NCBI RefSeq assembly: GCF_003937915.1
Contig: NZ_RHUM01000010.1
Span: 46,613 to 110,612, forward strand
Direction of reading: 5' to 3'
DNA: 64,000 bases
From: Erwinia sp. 198
GTDB lineage: Bacteria; Pseudomonadota; Gammaproteobacteria; Enterobacterales; Enterobacteriaceae
The notes beneath the pieces were generated by a model. That model saw only the letters and a list, made by a program, of their open reading frames with translations, did not search any database and was not told the origin of the DNA. The translations under genes were made by a program, and so were the position numbers. This document shows, piece after piece, positions 8,977 through 21,648 of the stretch. Positions within the stretch are counted from its first letter, which is position 1; each line of letters begins with the position of its first letter.

Positions 8977-9855
8977 ATGGCTCATCAAGACCAAATGCAC
9001 CGTTATCTGTTTGAAAATTACGCCGTACGCGGTGAGCTGGTGACGGTTTCCGACACCTGGCAGCAGATTATCAACGGTCACGATTACCCGCTGCCAGTAC
9101 AGAAAGTGCTGGGCGAGCTGCTGGTCGCCACCAGCCTGCTGACCGCCACGCTGAAGTTCGACGGCGACATCACCGTGCAGCTTCAGGGCGACGGCCCGCT
9201 GAACCTGGCCGTGATCAACGGGAACAATCGTCAGGAAATGCGCGGCGTGGCCCGTGTTAACAGTGAGATCGCGCCTGACAGCAGCCTGAAAGAAATGATC
9301 GGCAACGGCTATCTGGTGATCACCATCACGCCGGCCAAAGGCGAACGCTATCAGGGCGTGGTTGGGCTGGAAGGCGAAACCCTGGCCGAGTGTCTGGAAG
9401 ACTACTTTATGCGTTCGGAGCAGCTGCCGACCCGCCTGTTTATTCGTACCGGCGAAGCGGAAGGCCAGGCTGGCGCAGGCGGTATTCTGCTGCAGGTTCT
9501 GCCTGCGCAGGACGCAAAAACAGAGGATTTCGAGCATCTGGCGACGCTGACCGACACCATTAAAACGGAAGAGCTGCTGGGCCTGCCGGCCAACGAAGTG
9601 CTGTGGCGGCTGTATCATCAGGAAGAAGTTACGCTCTACGATCCGCAGGACGTGATCTTCCGCTGCACCTGTTCGCACGAACGCTGCGGCGAAGTTCTGC
9701 GCAGCCTGCCGGAAGAAGAAGTGAATGAGATCCTGGCCGAAGACGGCAAGATCGATATGCATTGCGACTACTGCGGCAGCCACTATATTTACGATGCTGT
9801 AGATATCGCTGCGATCCGCAACGACTCCGCCGCCGGCGACGAGCGCGTACACTGA
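8977..9855 (+). CDS. hslO: Hsp33, redox-activated holdase chaperone
   Basis: I start at the ATG at 8977, preceded by gagagagaatt, giving [19 protein letters not shown] as in E. coli Hsp33; an upstream start adds seven residues without family support. The 292-residue protein keeps the zinc/redox switch: Cys230 and Cys232 (CTC in CTCSHERC), then Cys263 and Cys266 (CDYC). Under oxidative stress the cysteines form disulfides, zinc is lost and the linker unfolds to bind unfolding proteins. It is cotranscribed with hslR. Confidence 0.96.
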   Translation: MAHQDQMHRYLFENYAVRGELVTVSDTWQQIINGHDYPLPVQKVLGELLVATSLLTATLKFDGDITVQLQGDGPLNLAVINGNNRQEMRGVARVNSEIAPDSSLKEMIGNGYLVITITPAKGERYQGVVGLEGETLAECLEDYFMRSEQLPTRLFIRTGEAEGQAGAGGILLQVLPAQDAKTEDFEHLATLTDTIKTEELLGLPANEVLWRLYHQEEVTLYDPQDVIFRCTCSHERCGEVLRSLPEEEVNEILAEDGKIDMHCDYCGSHYIYDAVDIAAIRNDSAAGDERVH

Positions 9856-9862
9856 TAATACT

Positions 9863-9882
9863 GCGCCGTCGCCAGGCGGCGC
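9863..9882 (+). terminator. Possible weak terminator hairpin after hslO
   Basis: GC-rich inverted repeat GCGCCG / CGGCGC just after the hslO stop, without a convincing T-run. Confidence 0.35.
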
Positions 9883-10141
9883 ATCTTCCCGACCACGCTA
9901 TGCCTTTTTACCATAGTGATTCCACAAAACCCTTACGCAAACGCATACGCTGAGGCGATAATAAGCGTTTCATGTGTCGCCTCTCATTTCTGCCTCCTGT
10001 TGCTTTTCCTCTGCCTTTAGCCGTGTAAACTGCGCGCGATCGCAATTTACACTTTATTAAGAATTTGATAACCACTACGGTTAATGGAACGCGATTTCCC
10101 CTCATCTGTAACTACAACCGACCCGACAAAGGAGCAGTAAC

Positions 10142-11755
10142 ATGCGTGACCTGACCCAGCAGGATCTCGTCGATTATGGCATCACGGACGTGGTTGAGAT
10201 CCTTTACAATCCGGATTTCGACACGCTGTACAGGGAAGAAACGCGTCCCGAGCTGAGCGGATATGAACGCGGCATCGAAACGCAATCCGGCGCGATCGCT
10301 GTCGATACCGGTATCTTTACCGGCCGTTCTCCTAAAGATAAATATATTGTGCGTGACGACACCACTCGCGACACGCTGTGGTGGAACGATCAGGGCAAAG
10401 GTAAAAATGACAACCAGCCGCTTTCGCAGGAAATCTGGCAGGATCTGAAAGCGAAAGTCACCAGACAGCTCTCCGGCAAACGGCTTTTCGTCGTGGATGC
10501 CTGGTGCGGCGCTAACCCGGATACGCGTCTCAGCGTGCGTTTTATTACCGAAGTGGCCTGGCAGGCGCATTTCGTTAAGAACATGTTTATCCGGCCGGAT
10601 GAGGCGGCGCTGGCCAGCTTCGAACCTGACTTTGTGGTGATGAACGGCGCGAAGTGCACTAACCCCGACTGGCAACGGCAGGGGCTGCATTCCGAAAACT
10701 TTGTCGCGTTTAACCTGACCGAGCGCATCCAGCTGATTGGCGGCACCTGGTACGGCGGCGAGATGAAGAAAGGGCTGTTCGCCATCATGAACTATCTGCT
10801 GCCGCTGAAGGGTATCGCGTCAATGCACTGTTCGGCCAACGTTGGCGAAAAAGGCGACGTGGCGGTGTTTTTCGGTCTTTCCGGCACCGGCAAGACCACG
10901 CTGTCGACCGATCCGAACCGCCAGCTGATCGGCGATGATGAGCACGGCTGGGACGACGACGGCGTCTTTAACTTTGAAGGCGGCTGCTACGCCAAAACCA
11001 TTAAGCTGTCTGAACAGGCGGAGCCGGAAATCTATCACGCTATTCGTCGCGATGCGCTGCTGGAAAACGTGGTGGTACGCGCCGACGGTTCGGTGGACTA
11101 TGACGACGGCAGCAAGACTGAGAATACCCGCGTCTCCTACCCGATTTATCATATCGACAACATCGTGAAGCCCGTGTCGAAAGCGGGACATGCCCGTAAG
11201 GTGATCTTCCTGACGGCGGACGCTTTCGGCGTGCTGCCGCCGGTGTCGCGCCTGACGCCGGATCAGACGCAGTATCACTTTCTGTCGGGCTTCACCGCCA
11301 AGCTGGCCGGTACGGAGCGTGGTGTCACCGAACCGACGCCGACCTTTTCCGCCTGCTTCGGCGCGGCGTTTCTGACGCTGCATCCGACGCAATACGCCGA
11401 GGTACTGGTAAAACGCATGGCGGCGGCGGGCGCGGAAGCTTATCTGGTCAATACCGGCTGGAACGGCAGCGGCAAACGTATTTCGCTGAAGGACACTCGT
11501 GCCATTATCAACGCTATCCTCAGCGATGAGATTGCCGGGGCGGAAACCATCACGCTGCCGATCTTTAACCTGACGGTGCCGCTTGCGCTGCCGGGCGTGG
11601 ACAGTACGATCCTCGACCCGCGCAATACTTACGCCGATGCCGCACGGTGGGAAGAGAAAGCGCACGACCTGGCGCAGCTGTTTATCACTAATTTTGATAA
11701 GTACACCGATACGGCCGCTGGCGCGGCGCTGGTATCCGCCGGCCCGCAGCTGTAG
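10142..11755 (+). CDS. pckA: Phosphoenolpyruvate carboxykinase (ATP)
   Basis: This 537-residue enzyme (E. coli 540) converts oxaloacetate and ATP to phosphoenolpyruvate, CO2 and ADP, the committed step of gluconeogenesis from C4 acids. Visible motifs are the kinase-1a P-loop [11 protein letters not shown] (near residue 245), the PEPCK signature around [14 protein letters not shown], and [12 protein letters not shown] at the N-terminus. The ribosome site is aaaggagcagtaac. It has its own promoter region (9883-10141) and ends at a strong terminator facing envZ. Confidence 0.97.
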   Translation: MRDLTQQDLVDYGITDVVEILYNPDFDTLYREETRPELSGYERGIETQSGAIAVDTGIFTGRSPKDKYIVRDDTTRDTLWWNDQGKGKNDNQPLSQEIWQDLKAKVTRQLSGKRLFVVDAWCGANPDTRLSVRFITEVAWQAHFVKNMFIRPDEAALASFEPDFVVMNGAKCTNPDWQRQGLHSENFVAFNLTERIQLIGGTWYGGEMKKGLFAIMNYLLPLKGIASMHCSANVGEKGDVAVFFGLSGTGKTTLSTDPNRQLIGDDEHGWDDDGVFNFEGGCYAKTIKLSEQAEPEIYHAIRRDALLENVVVRADGSVDYDDGSKTENTRVSYPIYHIDNIVKPVSKAGHARKVIFLTADAFGVLPPVSRLTPDQTQYHFLSGFTAKLAGTERGVTEPTPTFSACFGAAFLTLHPTQYAEVLVKRMAAAGAEAYLVNTGWNGSGKRISLKDTRAIINAILSDEIAGAETITLPIFNLTVPLALPGVDSTILDPRNTYADAARWEEKAHDLAQLFITNFDKYTDTAAGAALVSAGPQL

Positions 11756-11766
11756 GCCGGGCGTAA

Positions 11767-11803
11767 TAAAAAGGCCGGATGTCAGACATCCGGCCTTTTT
11801 TAT
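11767..11803. terminator. Bidirectional terminator between pckA and envZ
   Basis: Inverted repeat AAGGCCGGATGT / ACATCCGGCCTT with A-run before and T-run after, between two convergent genes. Confidence 0.92.
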
Positions 11804-11812
11804 TGCTGCGGC

Positions 11813-13878
<2,066 letters not shown>

Positions 13879-14168
13879 TTCGATACTCCAAAGGCGCTAT
13901 TGCCTGCGCCAGTATTCTTAAAAAAGATGCCTGAATGTAACAGTCAATAATGGTTTATATTCTAGCCGAAATTGTTACAAAGCATATTAAACAGCAGCTT
14001 ATCTTTAATTTATCCGCGAAACTACCCCTTCAGCCCCCCTCCTTTTGCACCGAAAGATCAGGACAAACAATCAGTAACGGCGTGCCAGAAAAAACGTGAA
14101 GGTATTTGCATCGCCGGCCGACCCGCAACAAAATAATGCGCGCTCTCCCGAGAAAGAGAAGGACGACA

Positions 14169-14648
14169 ATGAAAACCAAACTGATTACCCGCGAAGGTTA
14201 CGACAAGCTGAAAGCCGAGCTGGACTATCTCTGGCGCGAAGAGCGGCCGGAAGTGACAAAAAAAGTGACCTGGGCCGCCAGCCTGGGCGACCGCAGCGAA
14301 AACGCCGACTACCAGTACAACAAGAAACGCCTGCGTGAGATTGACCGTCGCGTGCGCTACCTGACCAAGTGTCTGGAGCAGCTGCGGATCGTCGACTATT
14401 CGCCGCAGCAGGAAGGCAAAGTGTTCTTTGGCGCCTGGGTCGAAGTGGAAAACGACGACGGGGAAATCAAGCGCTTTCGCATCGTCGGCTACGACGAGAT
14501 TTTTGGCCGCAAAGACTACATTTCTATCGACTCGCCTATGGCGCGTGCGCTGCTGAAAAAAGAGGTGGGCGATCTGGCGGTGGTGCAGACGCCCGTTGGC
14601 GAGGCGGGCTGGTACGTCAACGATATCACCTACGTTAAACAATCCTAA
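14169..14648 (+). CDS. greB: GreB transcript-cleavage elongation factor
   Basis: Started at 14169 to give MKTKLITREGYDKLKAEL, the E. coli GreB N-terminus, with gagaaggacgac as ribosome site; the 21 codons upstream in frame are not conserved. The product is 159 residues. It has a long N-terminal coiled coil that enters the RNA polymerase secondary channel, with tip acidic residues in GDRSENADYQYNKKR, and a C-terminal FKBP-like domain. GreB rescues backtracked polymerase by stimulating RNA cleavage. Confidence 0.96.
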   Translation: MKTKLITREGYDKLKAELDYLWREERPEVTKKVTWAASLGDRSENADYQYNKKRLREIDRRVRYLTKCLEQLRIVDYSPQQEGKVFFGAWVEVENDDGEIKRFRIVGYDEIFGRKDYISIDSPMARALLKKEVGDLAVVQTPVGEAGWYVNDITYVKQS

Positions 14649-14747
14649 TCCTGCGGATCTGCGGCCTCCTTAAGGCCATACGCTGGCAATTGCCGTCGGC
14701 AATCCGTATAACTGTCCGCAATTTCTCAAGCCATAAAGTAACCGACA

Positions 14748-17060
14748 ATGAAAGATTCGCTGAGCCGCATAATTGCAAGTGAGCTGCAGGCGCGGGCAGA
14801 ACAGGTTGACGCCGCTGTCCGTCTGCTGGATGAAGGAAACACCGTGCCGTTTATCGCACGCTACCGTAAGGAAGCGACCGGCGGCCTGGATGATACCCAG
14901 CTGCGCCAGCTGGAAGCGCGCCTGGGCTACCTGCGCGAGCTGGAAGAACGCCGTCAGTCGATCCTGAAATCCATTGGCGACCAGGGCAAGCTGACCGACG
15001 AGCTGGCCGAGGCTATCGGCAGTACGCTGAGCAAAACCGAGCTGGAAGACCTTTACCTGCCCTACAAGCCGAAACGCCGCACCCGTGGACAGATTGCTAT
15101 CGAAGCAGGCCTGGAGCCGCTGGCCGACGTCCTGTGGCAGGATCCCTCCCACGACCCGGAGCAGTTTGCCGCAGGCTTTGTCGATGCCGATAAAGGCGTG
15201 GCCGACACCAAAGCCGCGCTGGACGGCGCGCGCTACATCCTGATGGAACGCTTTGCGGAAGATGCCGCGCTGCTGGCGAAAGTGCGTGACTACCTGTGGA
15301 AAAACGCCCATCTGGTATCGCGAGTGGTGGAAGGCAAGCAGGAAGAAGGCGCCAAGTTCCGCGACTATTTCGATCATCACGAACCGCTGTCTACCGTGCC
15401 TTCGCATCGCGCGCTGGCCATGTTCCGTGGCCGCAATGAGGGCGTGCTCCAGCTAGCGCTGAACGCCGATCCGCAGTTTGACGAGCCGCCGCGCGAAAGC
15501 CAGGGCGAACAGATCATCGCCAGTCATCTCAACCTGCGCCTGAATAATGCCCCGGCGGACAGCTGGCGCAAAGCGGTGGTGAGCTGGACGTGGCGCATTA
15601 AGGTGATGCTGCATCTTGAAACCGAGCTGATGGGCACGGTACGCGAACGCGCGGAAGACGAGGCGATTAACGTGTTCGCCCGTAATCTGCACGATCTGCT
15701 GATGGCCGCCCCTGCGGGTATGCGCGCCACGATGGGCCTGGATCCGGGCCTGCGCACCGGCGTGAAGGTCGCGGTGGTGGACGCCACCGGCAAGCTGGTC
15801 GCCACGGATACGGTTTATCCGCATACCGGCCAGGCCGCCAAAGCCGCCGCTGCGGTCGCCGCGCTTTGCACCAGGCATCAGGTTGAGCTGGTGGCGATCG
15901 GCAACGGCACCGCCTCGCGCGAAACCGAACGTTTCTATCTGGATGTGCAAAAGCAGTTCCCACAGGTTAAGGGCCAGAAGGTCATCGTCAGCGAAGCGGG
16001 CGCCTCCGTCTATTCCGCTTCCGAGCTGGCCGCGCTGGAGTTCCCGGATCTGGACGTTTCACTGCGCGGCGCCGTTTCCATTGCCCGCCGCCTGCAGGAT
16101 CCACTGTCCGAGCTGGTGAAAATCGATCCGAAATCGATCGGCGTTGGCCAGTATCAGCACGACGTCAGCCAAAGCCAGCTGGCGAAAAAGCTGGATGCGG
16201 TGGTAGAAGACTGCGTTAACGGCGTGGGCGTGGATCTGAACACCGCTTCCGTACCGCTGCTGACGCGCGTCGCTGGCCTGAGCAAGATGATTGCGCAGAA
16301 TATCGTTAACTGGCGCGACGAGAACGGCCGCTTCCGCAATCGCCAGCAGCTGCTAAAGGTCGCCCGCCTGGGGCCAAAGGCCTTTGAGCAGTGCGCGGGC
16401 TTCCTGCGTATCAGCCAGGGCGATAACCCGCTGGATGCCTCAACCGTTCACCCGGAAACCTATCCGGTCGTCGAGCGCATCCTGGCCGCTACCGAGCAGG
16501 CGCTGAGCGATTTGATGGGCAACTCAACCGCGCTACGCGACCTGCGCGCCGTGGATTTCACCGACGAGAAGTTTGGCGTGCCGACGGTCAGCGACATCCT
16601 CAAAGAGCTGGAGAAACCAGGCCGCGATCCGCGTCCCGAGTTCAAAACCGCCCAGTTTGCGGAAGGTGTGGAAACCATGAACGACCTGCTGCCGGGCATG
16701 GTGCTGGAAGGCGCCGTCACCAACGTCACCAACTTCGGCGCTTTTGTCGATATCGGCGTGCATCAGGATGGCCTGGTGCATATCTCTTCGCTGGCCGACA
16801 AGTTCGTCGACGATCCGCATAAGGTGGTGAAAGCGGGCGATATCGTCAAAGTCAAAGTGATGGAGGTCGATTTACAGCGCAAGCGCATCGCGTTGACCAT
16901 GCGTCTTGACGAGCAGCCGGGCGAAACCAACGCTCGCCGCAGCGCCGGTCGTGACGCTCGCCCTGCGCAGAATAAAGCGCGTCCGCGTCCTGCCGCGCAG
17001 CCTGCGGGCAATAGCGCGATGGGTGACGCGCTGGCCGCCGCCTTCGGCAAGAAGTCCTGA
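14748..17060 (+). CDS. tex: Tex/YhgF, S1-domain RNA-binding transcription accessory protein
   Basis: A 770-residue protein with the Tex architecture. An N-terminal helical region comes first ([18 protein letters not shown]). A YqgF/RNase H-like domain follows near residues 325-450 ([15 protein letters not shown]), then helix-hairpin-helix repeats near 500-560 ([17 protein letters not shown]) and a C-terminal S1 domain near 645-715 ([20 protein letters not shown]). The tail is Arg/Ala/Pro-rich and probably disordered. Tex binds nucleic acid and affects transcription and stress survival; its exact role is unsettled. It follows greB in the same direction by about 100 bases. Confidence 0.95.
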   Translation: MKDSLSRIIASELQARAEQVDAAVRLLDEGNTVPFIARYRKEATGGLDDTQLRQLEARLGYLRELEERRQSILKSIGDQGKLTDELAEAIGSTLSKTELEDLYLPYKPKRRTRGQIAIEAGLEPLADVLWQDPSHDPEQFAAGFVDADKGVADTKAALDGARYILMERFAEDAALLAKVRDYLWKNAHLVSRVVEGKQEEGAKFRDYFDHHEPLSTVPSHRALAMFRGRNEGVLQLALNADPQFDEPPRESQGEQIIASHLNLRLNNAPADSWRKAVVSWTWRIKVMLHLETELMGTVRERAEDEAINVFARNLHDLLMAAPAGMRATMGLDPGLRTGVKVAVVDATGKLVATDTVYPHTGQAAKAAAAVAALCTRHQVELVAIGNGTASRETERFYLDVQKQFPQVKGQKVIVSEAGASVYSASELAALEFPDLDVSLRGAVSIARRLQDPLSELVKIDPKSIGVGQYQHDVSQSQLAKKLDAVVEDCVNGVGVDLNTASVPLLTRVAGLSKMIAQNIVNWRDENGRFRNRQQLLKVARLGPKAFEQCAGFLRISQGDNPLDASTVHPETYPVVERILAATEQALSDLMGNSTALRDLRAVDFTDEKFGVPTVSDILKELEKPGRDPRPEFKTAQFAEGVETMNDLLPGMVLEGAVTNVTNFGAFVDIGVHQDGLVHISSLADKFVDDPHKVVKAGDIVKVKVMEVDLQRKRIALTMRLDEQPGETNARRSAGRDARPAQNKARPRPAAQPAGNSAMGDALAAAFGKKS

Positions 17061-17090
17061 TCGCGGGCGCTAACGCGCCCGTTCTGCAAA

Positions 17091-17136
17091 AAGCGTGCGG
17101 TTCGCCCGAGCCGCACGCTTAATAGCCAATTTTTTG
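17091..17136 (+). terminator. Rho-independent terminator after tex
   Basis: Perfect 10-bp stem AAGCGTGCGG / CCGCACGCTT, followed about 10 bases later by a T-run. It separates tex from the iron-regulated feo promoter. Confidence 0.7.
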
Positions 17137-17196
17137 TGCGCTATTCGCTTTTTTTGTTTCCCGTCTACTTTCCAGGTAACTTCCTTCGGCGTAAAT

Positions 17197-17210
17197 TTGT
17201 CCTACATCAA
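17197..17210 (+). promoter_or_regulatory. FNR-like box upstream of feoA
   Basis: TTGTCCTACATCAA matches the FNR consensus TTGAT-N4-ATCAA at 8 of 10 defined positions. The feo operon of E. coli is FNR-activated, which fits ferrous iron being available under anaerobiosis. Confidence 0.55.
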
Positions 17211-17211
17211 C

Positions 17212-17230
17212 TGAATTAAGAATCATTCTC
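17212..17230 (+). promoter_or_regulatory. Fur-like box upstream of feoA
   Basis: TGAATTAAGAATCATTCTC matches the 19-bp Fur consensus at 12 positions, with the right half (AATCATTCTC) nearly perfect. It lies just downstream of the FNR-like box and about 55 bases before feoA. Confidence 0.55.
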
Positions 17231-17284
17231 AATATAATCACCCCCGTCAATTATCACGGCAGCGTAGCCTGCCAGGGTGGTGCT

Positions 17285-17509
17285 ATGAAATTTCTTGCCA
17301 ATCGCTATTACACAATCAAAGGCTTCTCTCCCGCTATCAGTCCGGGCTTCCGGCAAAAACTGCTGTTACAGGGGCTTTGTCCCGGCTCTCGCTTTCAGGT
17401 TAAGGCCGTGGCGCCGTTCGGCGGCCCCGTCAAAATTGAAAACGGCTATGCCAGCCTGGCGCTGCGCCGCAAGGATCTTTCCCTTATCCAGCTTGACTGC
17501 CTGAACTGA
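17285..17509 (+). CDS. feoA: FeoA, SH3-like cytoplasmic component of ferrous iron transport
   Basis: A 74-residue protein with the SH3-like FeoA fold (YTIKGFSPAISPGFRQKLLLQGLCPG). It is cytoplasmic and needed for FeoB activity in enterics. It is the first gene of feoAB, 14 bases before feoB, with Fur-like and FNR-like sites upstream. Confidence 0.95.
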   Translation: MKFLANRYYTIKGFSPAISPGFRQKLLLQGLCPGSRFQVKAVAPFGGPVKIENGYASLALRRKDLSLIQLDCLN

Positions 17510-17523
17510 AAGCGAGCGAATCT

Positions 17524-19824
17524 ATGAAAACCACGACGATCGGCCTTATCGGCAACCCCAATGCCGGGAAAACGACCCTGTTTAACCAGCTGACCGGCGC
17601 CCGCCAGCGCGTCGGCAACTGGGCTGGTGTCACCGTGGAGCGCAAAGAAGGTTCCTTTTCCACCGCGCAGCACAAGGTGCGGCTGGTGGATCTGCCAGGC
17701 ACCTATTCACTGACCACCATGTCGGAGTCAGGTTCGCTGGATGAGCAGATCGCCTGTAGCTATATTCTGAGCGGCGAGGCGGATCTGCTGATCAACGTGG
17801 TTGACGCCAGCAACCTGGCCCGCAACCTGTACCTGACGCTACAGCTGCGCGAGCTGGGCGTGCCCTGCATCGTCGCGCTGAACATGCTGGATATTGCGGC
17901 AAGTCAGCATATCCATATCGATGTGGCGCAGCTGGAGAAAGCGCTGGGCTGTCCGGTGCTGCCGCTGGTGTCCACGCGCGGCACGGGCATCGATCGGCTG
18001 AAGGCGGCGATTGACGACTTTGTCGATCGGGCCGGGGTATTGGCCGTCGATTATCCCCCAGAAACGGAGCGCCACGTCGCTACGCTCCAGGCCGCTATGC
18101 CGGTTCAGCTGCCGCTTTCGCATCGGCGCTGGCTGGCCCTGCAAATGCTGGAAGGCGACGTCTGGTGCCGTATTCAGGCCGGTGAGCGCGCCGCAGCGCT
18201 GGCGGCGCAAATCGGCCCGGAAGCGCCGCTTGCCATCAGCCAGGCTCGCTATGCCGCGATTGAAAAGCTGTGCCGGCACGCCAGGGGAAGGCAGACGGCC
18301 ATTCCGCCTCGTCTCTTCGGGCTGCTTGACGCGCTGGTGCTGCATCGCTGGCTGGGTATCCCCATTTTCCTGGCGGTGATTTATCTGATGTTCTTTCTCG
18401 CCATCAACCTGGGCGGCGCGCTGCAACCGCTGTTTGAACAGGGTAGCGCGGCCATCTTTGTCGATGGCGTGCAGTGGCTGGGCGCAACACTGCACTTCCC
18501 TGGCATGCTGACGCTGTTCCTGGCGCAGGGCATCGGCGGCGGCATCAATACGGTGATGCCGCTGATCCCACAGATTGGCCTGATGTATCTGTTTCTCTCT
18601 TTTATGGAGGATTCCGGCTATATGGCCCGCGCGGCTTTCGTCGTGGATCGGCTGATGCAGGCGCTGGGGCTGCCCGGCAAATCTTTTGTGCCGCTGATCG
18701 TCGGCTTCGGCTGCAACGTGCCTGCGGTGATGGGCACCCGTACGCTTGATGCCCCGCGCGAACGGCTGATTACGCTGCTGATGGCACCCTTTATGTCATG
18801 CGGCGCGCGGCTGGCTATCTTTGCCATTTTCGCCTCGGCTTTCTTCGGCCAGCACGGTGCGCTGGTAGTGTTCAGCCTCTATCTGCTGGGGATCCTGGCC
18901 GCAATCGTCACTGGCCTGGTGCTGAAGCACACGCTGCTGCGCGGCGAGGCGACGCCTTTTATGATGGAAATGCCTGCCTGGCATGTGCCGCATCTGAAAA
19001 GCCTGTGCCTGCAAACCTGGCAGCGGCTGAGAAGCTTTGTGCTGCGCGCCGGCAAAGTCATCGTGATCGTAAGCATGATTATCGGCGGCCTGAACAGCTT
19101 TTCGTTCAGCGGCCAGCCCGTTTCCAGCATCAACGATTCGGCGCTGGCGACGGTAAGCCGTCAGCTTACCCCGCTGCTCGCTCCAATTGGCGTCAGCAGC
19201 GACAACTGGCAGGCCACGGTCGGGCTGCTTACCGGCGCAATGGCGAAAGAAGTGGTTATCGGCACGCTGAATACGCTTTATACCGCCGAGGCGCTGCACG
19301 AAGAAACCTTCGATCCGCAGAGCTATAGCCTGCTGGCAGAGCTGAAAGAAGCGGTAACGGAAACCTGGCAAAGCGTGAAGGAAACATTCAGTCTGAGCGT
19401 GCTGCTGCACCCGCTTGATGCCAGCAAAGGCGACGCCGATATGGCAAGCGGCGCGATGGGCATGATGCACAGCAAATTCGCCAGCGATACCGCCGCCTAT
19501 AGCTATCTGATTTTCGTGCTGCTCTACGTGCCTTGCGTGTCGGTGATGGGCGCGGTGGCGCGCGAAAGCAGCACCGGCTGGATGCTGTTCTCAAACTTTT
19601 GGGGGCTGAGCCTGGCCTACAGCCTGGCGGCAACGTTTTATCAGCTTGCCACCTTTAGCAGCCATCCGCAGTCAAGCGCGATAATCCTGGTCGCTGTCGC
19701 CCTGTTTAATCTGCTTCTGCTGGCGGTGATGAAAAATATCAGGCTGCCGCCAGCCCGGCTGTCGGTCAGAACCCTTGATGCCAATGGCTGCATGGGATGC
19801 AGTAAAAAAGGCAGCTGCCACTAA
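17524..19824 (+). CDS. feoB: FeoB, ferrous iron transporter GTPase
   Basis: A 766-residue inner-membrane protein. The N-terminal G domain has G1 GNPNAGKTT (10-18), G3 DLPGTYSL and G4 LNMLD, followed by a GDI helical domain and two Gate regions with multiple TM helices, including GFGCNVPAVMGTR and MSCGARL motifs. It ends with a Cys-rich tail CMGCSKKGSC. It imports Fe2+ across the inner membrane. The usual third gene, feoC, does not follow; the next gene is a sugar phosphorylase. Confidence 0.97.
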   Translation: MKTTTIGLIGNPNAGKTTLFNQLTGARQRVGNWAGVTVERKEGSFSTAQHKVRLVDLPGTYSLTTMSESGSLDEQIACSYILSGEADLLINVVDASNLARNLYLTLQLRELGVPCIVALNMLDIAASQHIHIDVAQLEKALGCPVLPLVSTRGTGIDRLKAAIDDFVDRAGVLAVDYPPETERHVATLQAAMPVQLPLSHRRWLALQMLEGDVWCRIQAGERAAALAAQIGPEAPLAISQARYAAIEKLCRHARGRQTAIPPRLFGLLDALVLHRWLGIPIFLAVIYLMFFLAINLGGALQPLFEQGSAAIFVDGVQWLGATLHFPGMLTLFLAQGIGGGINTVMPLIPQIGLMYLFLSFMEDSGYMARAAFVVDRLMQALGLPGKSFVPLIVGFGCNVPAVMGTRTLDAPRERLITLLMAPFMSCGARLAIFAIFASAFFGQHGALVVFSLYLLGILAAIVTGLVLKHTLLRGEATPFMMEMPAWHVPHLKSLCLQTWQRLRSFVLRAGKVIVIVSMIIGGLNSFSFSGQPVSSINDSALATVSRQLTPLLAPIGVSSDNWQATVGLLTGAMAKEVVIGTLNTLYTAEALHEETFDPQSYSLLAELKEAVTETWQSVKETFSLSVLLHPLDASKGDADMASGAMGMMHSKFASDTAAYSYLIFVLLYVPCVSVMGAVARESSTGWMLFSNFWGLSLAYSLAATFYQLATFSSHPQSSAIILVAVALFNLLLLAVMKNIRLPPARLSVRTLDANGCMGCSKKGSCH

Positions 19825-19919
19825 AGCGTCAGCCGCCGCAGGAAGTTGCGATTTCGCTTCCAGGGTCTACAGTGAACATTACGTGGCTGTAAACCAATGC
19901 GGTGGCTCACTTTATAAAA

Positions 19920-21629
19920 ATGGAAATTATCAATAACTTAATCGATAAGATCTATGAGGGCGCTTTTCCCGCCGATACGCTGAACCAGCTGACGGACGCC
20001 ATCAGGCAGACGCAAAACAGACTCGGCTACCAGCGTAAAGCGCACTGGGACGAAAAAGACGTGGTGCTGATCGCCTACGCCGATCAGTTCCGCGAGCGCG
20101 AAGCGCCCACGCTGCGTACCTTTTCACGCTTCTATCAGCAGCATCTCAAGTGCTTCACCCTGGTTCATCTCCTGCCTTTTTTCCCCTACTCCTCCGACGA
20201 TGGCTTTTCGGTCATTGACTATCATCGGGTCAACACCATCTGCGGCGACTGGTCGGACGTAGCGGAACTGCATCAGCATACGCGGCTGATGTTTGATTTT
20301 GTGTGTAACCATATTTCTGCCCACAGCGCCTGGTTTAAGCACTATCTGGCCCAGGATCCCGGCTGGGACAATTTTTTTATCAGTATGCCGCCCGGCACGG
20401 ATCTCAGCGCGGTAACGCGGCCCAGAACCTCACCGCTGCTGACGCCTTTTACGCTGGCGAACGGCGAAACCCGCTTTATCTGGACCACCTTCAGCGCGGA
20501 TCAGATCGACCTGAATTTCGCCAGGCCAGAGGTGCTGCTGAGTATGGTCAAGGTGCTGCTCGACTATCTGGCGAAGGGCGCGGACTACGTGCGGCTGGAT
20601 GCGGTGGGCTATATGTGGAAAATGCCCGGCACCTCGTGCATCCATCTGGAAAAAACTCACCTGCTGGTAAAGCTGTTCCGCGCTATCGCGGAGGAAGTCG
20701 CGCCCGGCACGGTGATCATTACCGAAACCAATGTGCCGCATAAAGACAATATCAGCTACTTCGGTAACGGGCGTGATGAAGCGCAGATGGTCTATCAGTT
20801 CTCGCTGCCGCCGCTGTTGCTGCACGCTATTCATTATGGTTCCTCACGCGCGCTCAAGCAGTGGGCAGCCTCGCTGGGTGTCGGCAGCGGCACGACCACC
20901 TGGTTTAATTTTCTGGCCTCGCACGACGGCATCGGCCTGAATCCGCTGCGCGGTATCCTGCCGGAAACCGAAATTGTGTCGCTGGTCAGGGATCTGGCGC
21001 TTGAGGGCGCGCTGATCTCCTATAAAAACAATCCTGACGGCACCAGCAGCCCCTATGAAATCAACGTCACCTATATGGACGCGCTGAATAAAAAAGAGGA
21101 CAGCGACGAGGTGCGCTTCCAGCGCTTTATGCTGGCGCACGCGGTGCTGCTGGCTTTTCCCGGCGTGCCGGCGGTGTATATTCAGAGCATTTTGGGTTCA
21201 CGTAACGATATGGAAGGGGTAAAAGTAGCAGGCCACAACCGGGCCATTAACCGTGAAAAATACGCTATCGGCGAGATTGAAGCCGCGCTCAGCGATACCC
21301 GCTCGTTGCGCCATAAGGTGTACCACGGGCTGAGCCAGCTGATTCAGTTAAGAACGCGCCAGCCCGCTTTTCATCCTGATAACCCTGCCGAAGTGCTGGA
21401 AAGCGATAACTCACTGTTTATTTTGCGACGTCGATCGGCGCAGACGCATGAAGAAATGCTCTGTATTTATAATCTGAGCGGTAAAGAAGTCAGCTGGACG
21501 CTGCCGGACAATCGGCTCTACCGCAATATTGCCGGTAACAGCATTTTCAACAGTAATCATCCGCTGACGCTGCCGCCGTGGCATTTTCTGTGGCTGAAAA
21601 ACGCGGGAGAGAAACAGCAGGCAGAATGA
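19920..21629 (+). CDS. GH13 sugar phosphorylase (sucrose/glucosylglycerate phosphorylase-like)
   Basis: An alpha-amylase-fold enzyme of about 569 residues resembling GH13 subfamily 18. The nucleophile Asp lies in VRLDAVGYMWK, the general acid Glu in VIITETNVPH and the transition-state Asp in FLASHDGIGLNP. The N-terminal LVHLLPFFPYSSDDGFSVIDY is characteristic of sucrose phosphorylases and the E. coli YcjM (glucosylglycerate phosphorylase) group. Such enzymes release glucose 1-phosphate from a glucoside with phosphate. The substrate cannot be decided here. The start is uncertain: ATG at 19920, or GTG at 19902, which is nearer a ggtgg stretch. It stands alone between feoB and bioH, with no transporter or regulator beside it. 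Confidence 0.82.
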   Translation: MEIINNLIDKIYEGAFPADTLNQLTDAIRQTQNRLGYQRKAHWDEKDVVLIAYADQFREREAPTLRTFSRFYQQHLKCFTLVHLLPFFPYSSDDGFSVIDYHRVNTICGDWSDVAELHQHTRLMFDFVCNHISAHSAWFKHYLAQDPGWDNFFISMPPGTDLSAVTRPRTSPLLTPFTLANGETRFIWTTFSADQIDLNFARPEVLLSMVKVLLDYLAKGADYVRLDAVGYMWKMPGTSCIHLEKTHLLVKLFRAIAEEVAPGTVIITETNVPHKDNISYFGNGRDEAQMVYQFSLPPLLLHAIHYGSSRALKQWAASLGVGSGTTTWFNFLASHDGIGLNPLRGILPETEIVSLVRDLALEGALISYKNNPDGTSSPYEINVTYMDALNKKEDSDEVRFQRFMLAHAVLLAFPGVPAVYIQSILGSRNDMEGVKVAGHNRAINREKYAIGEIEAALSDTRSLRHKVYHGLSQLIQLRTRQPAFHPDNPAEVLESDNSLFILRRRSAQTHEEMLCIYNLSGKEVSWTLPDNRLYRNIAGNSIFNSNHPLTLPPWHFLWLKNAGEKQQAE

Positions 21630-21640
21630 ATTCTGCCTGC
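21617..21640. terminator. Palindromic hairpin shared by two convergent genes
   Basis: Near-perfect palindrome GCAGGCAGAAT / ATTCTGCCTGC with a 2-base centre, overlapping the phosphorylase stop codon and lying 9 bases from the end of the convergent DUF1471 gene. T-runs are weak. Confidence 0.55.
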
Positions 21641-21648
21641 CGAAAGCT

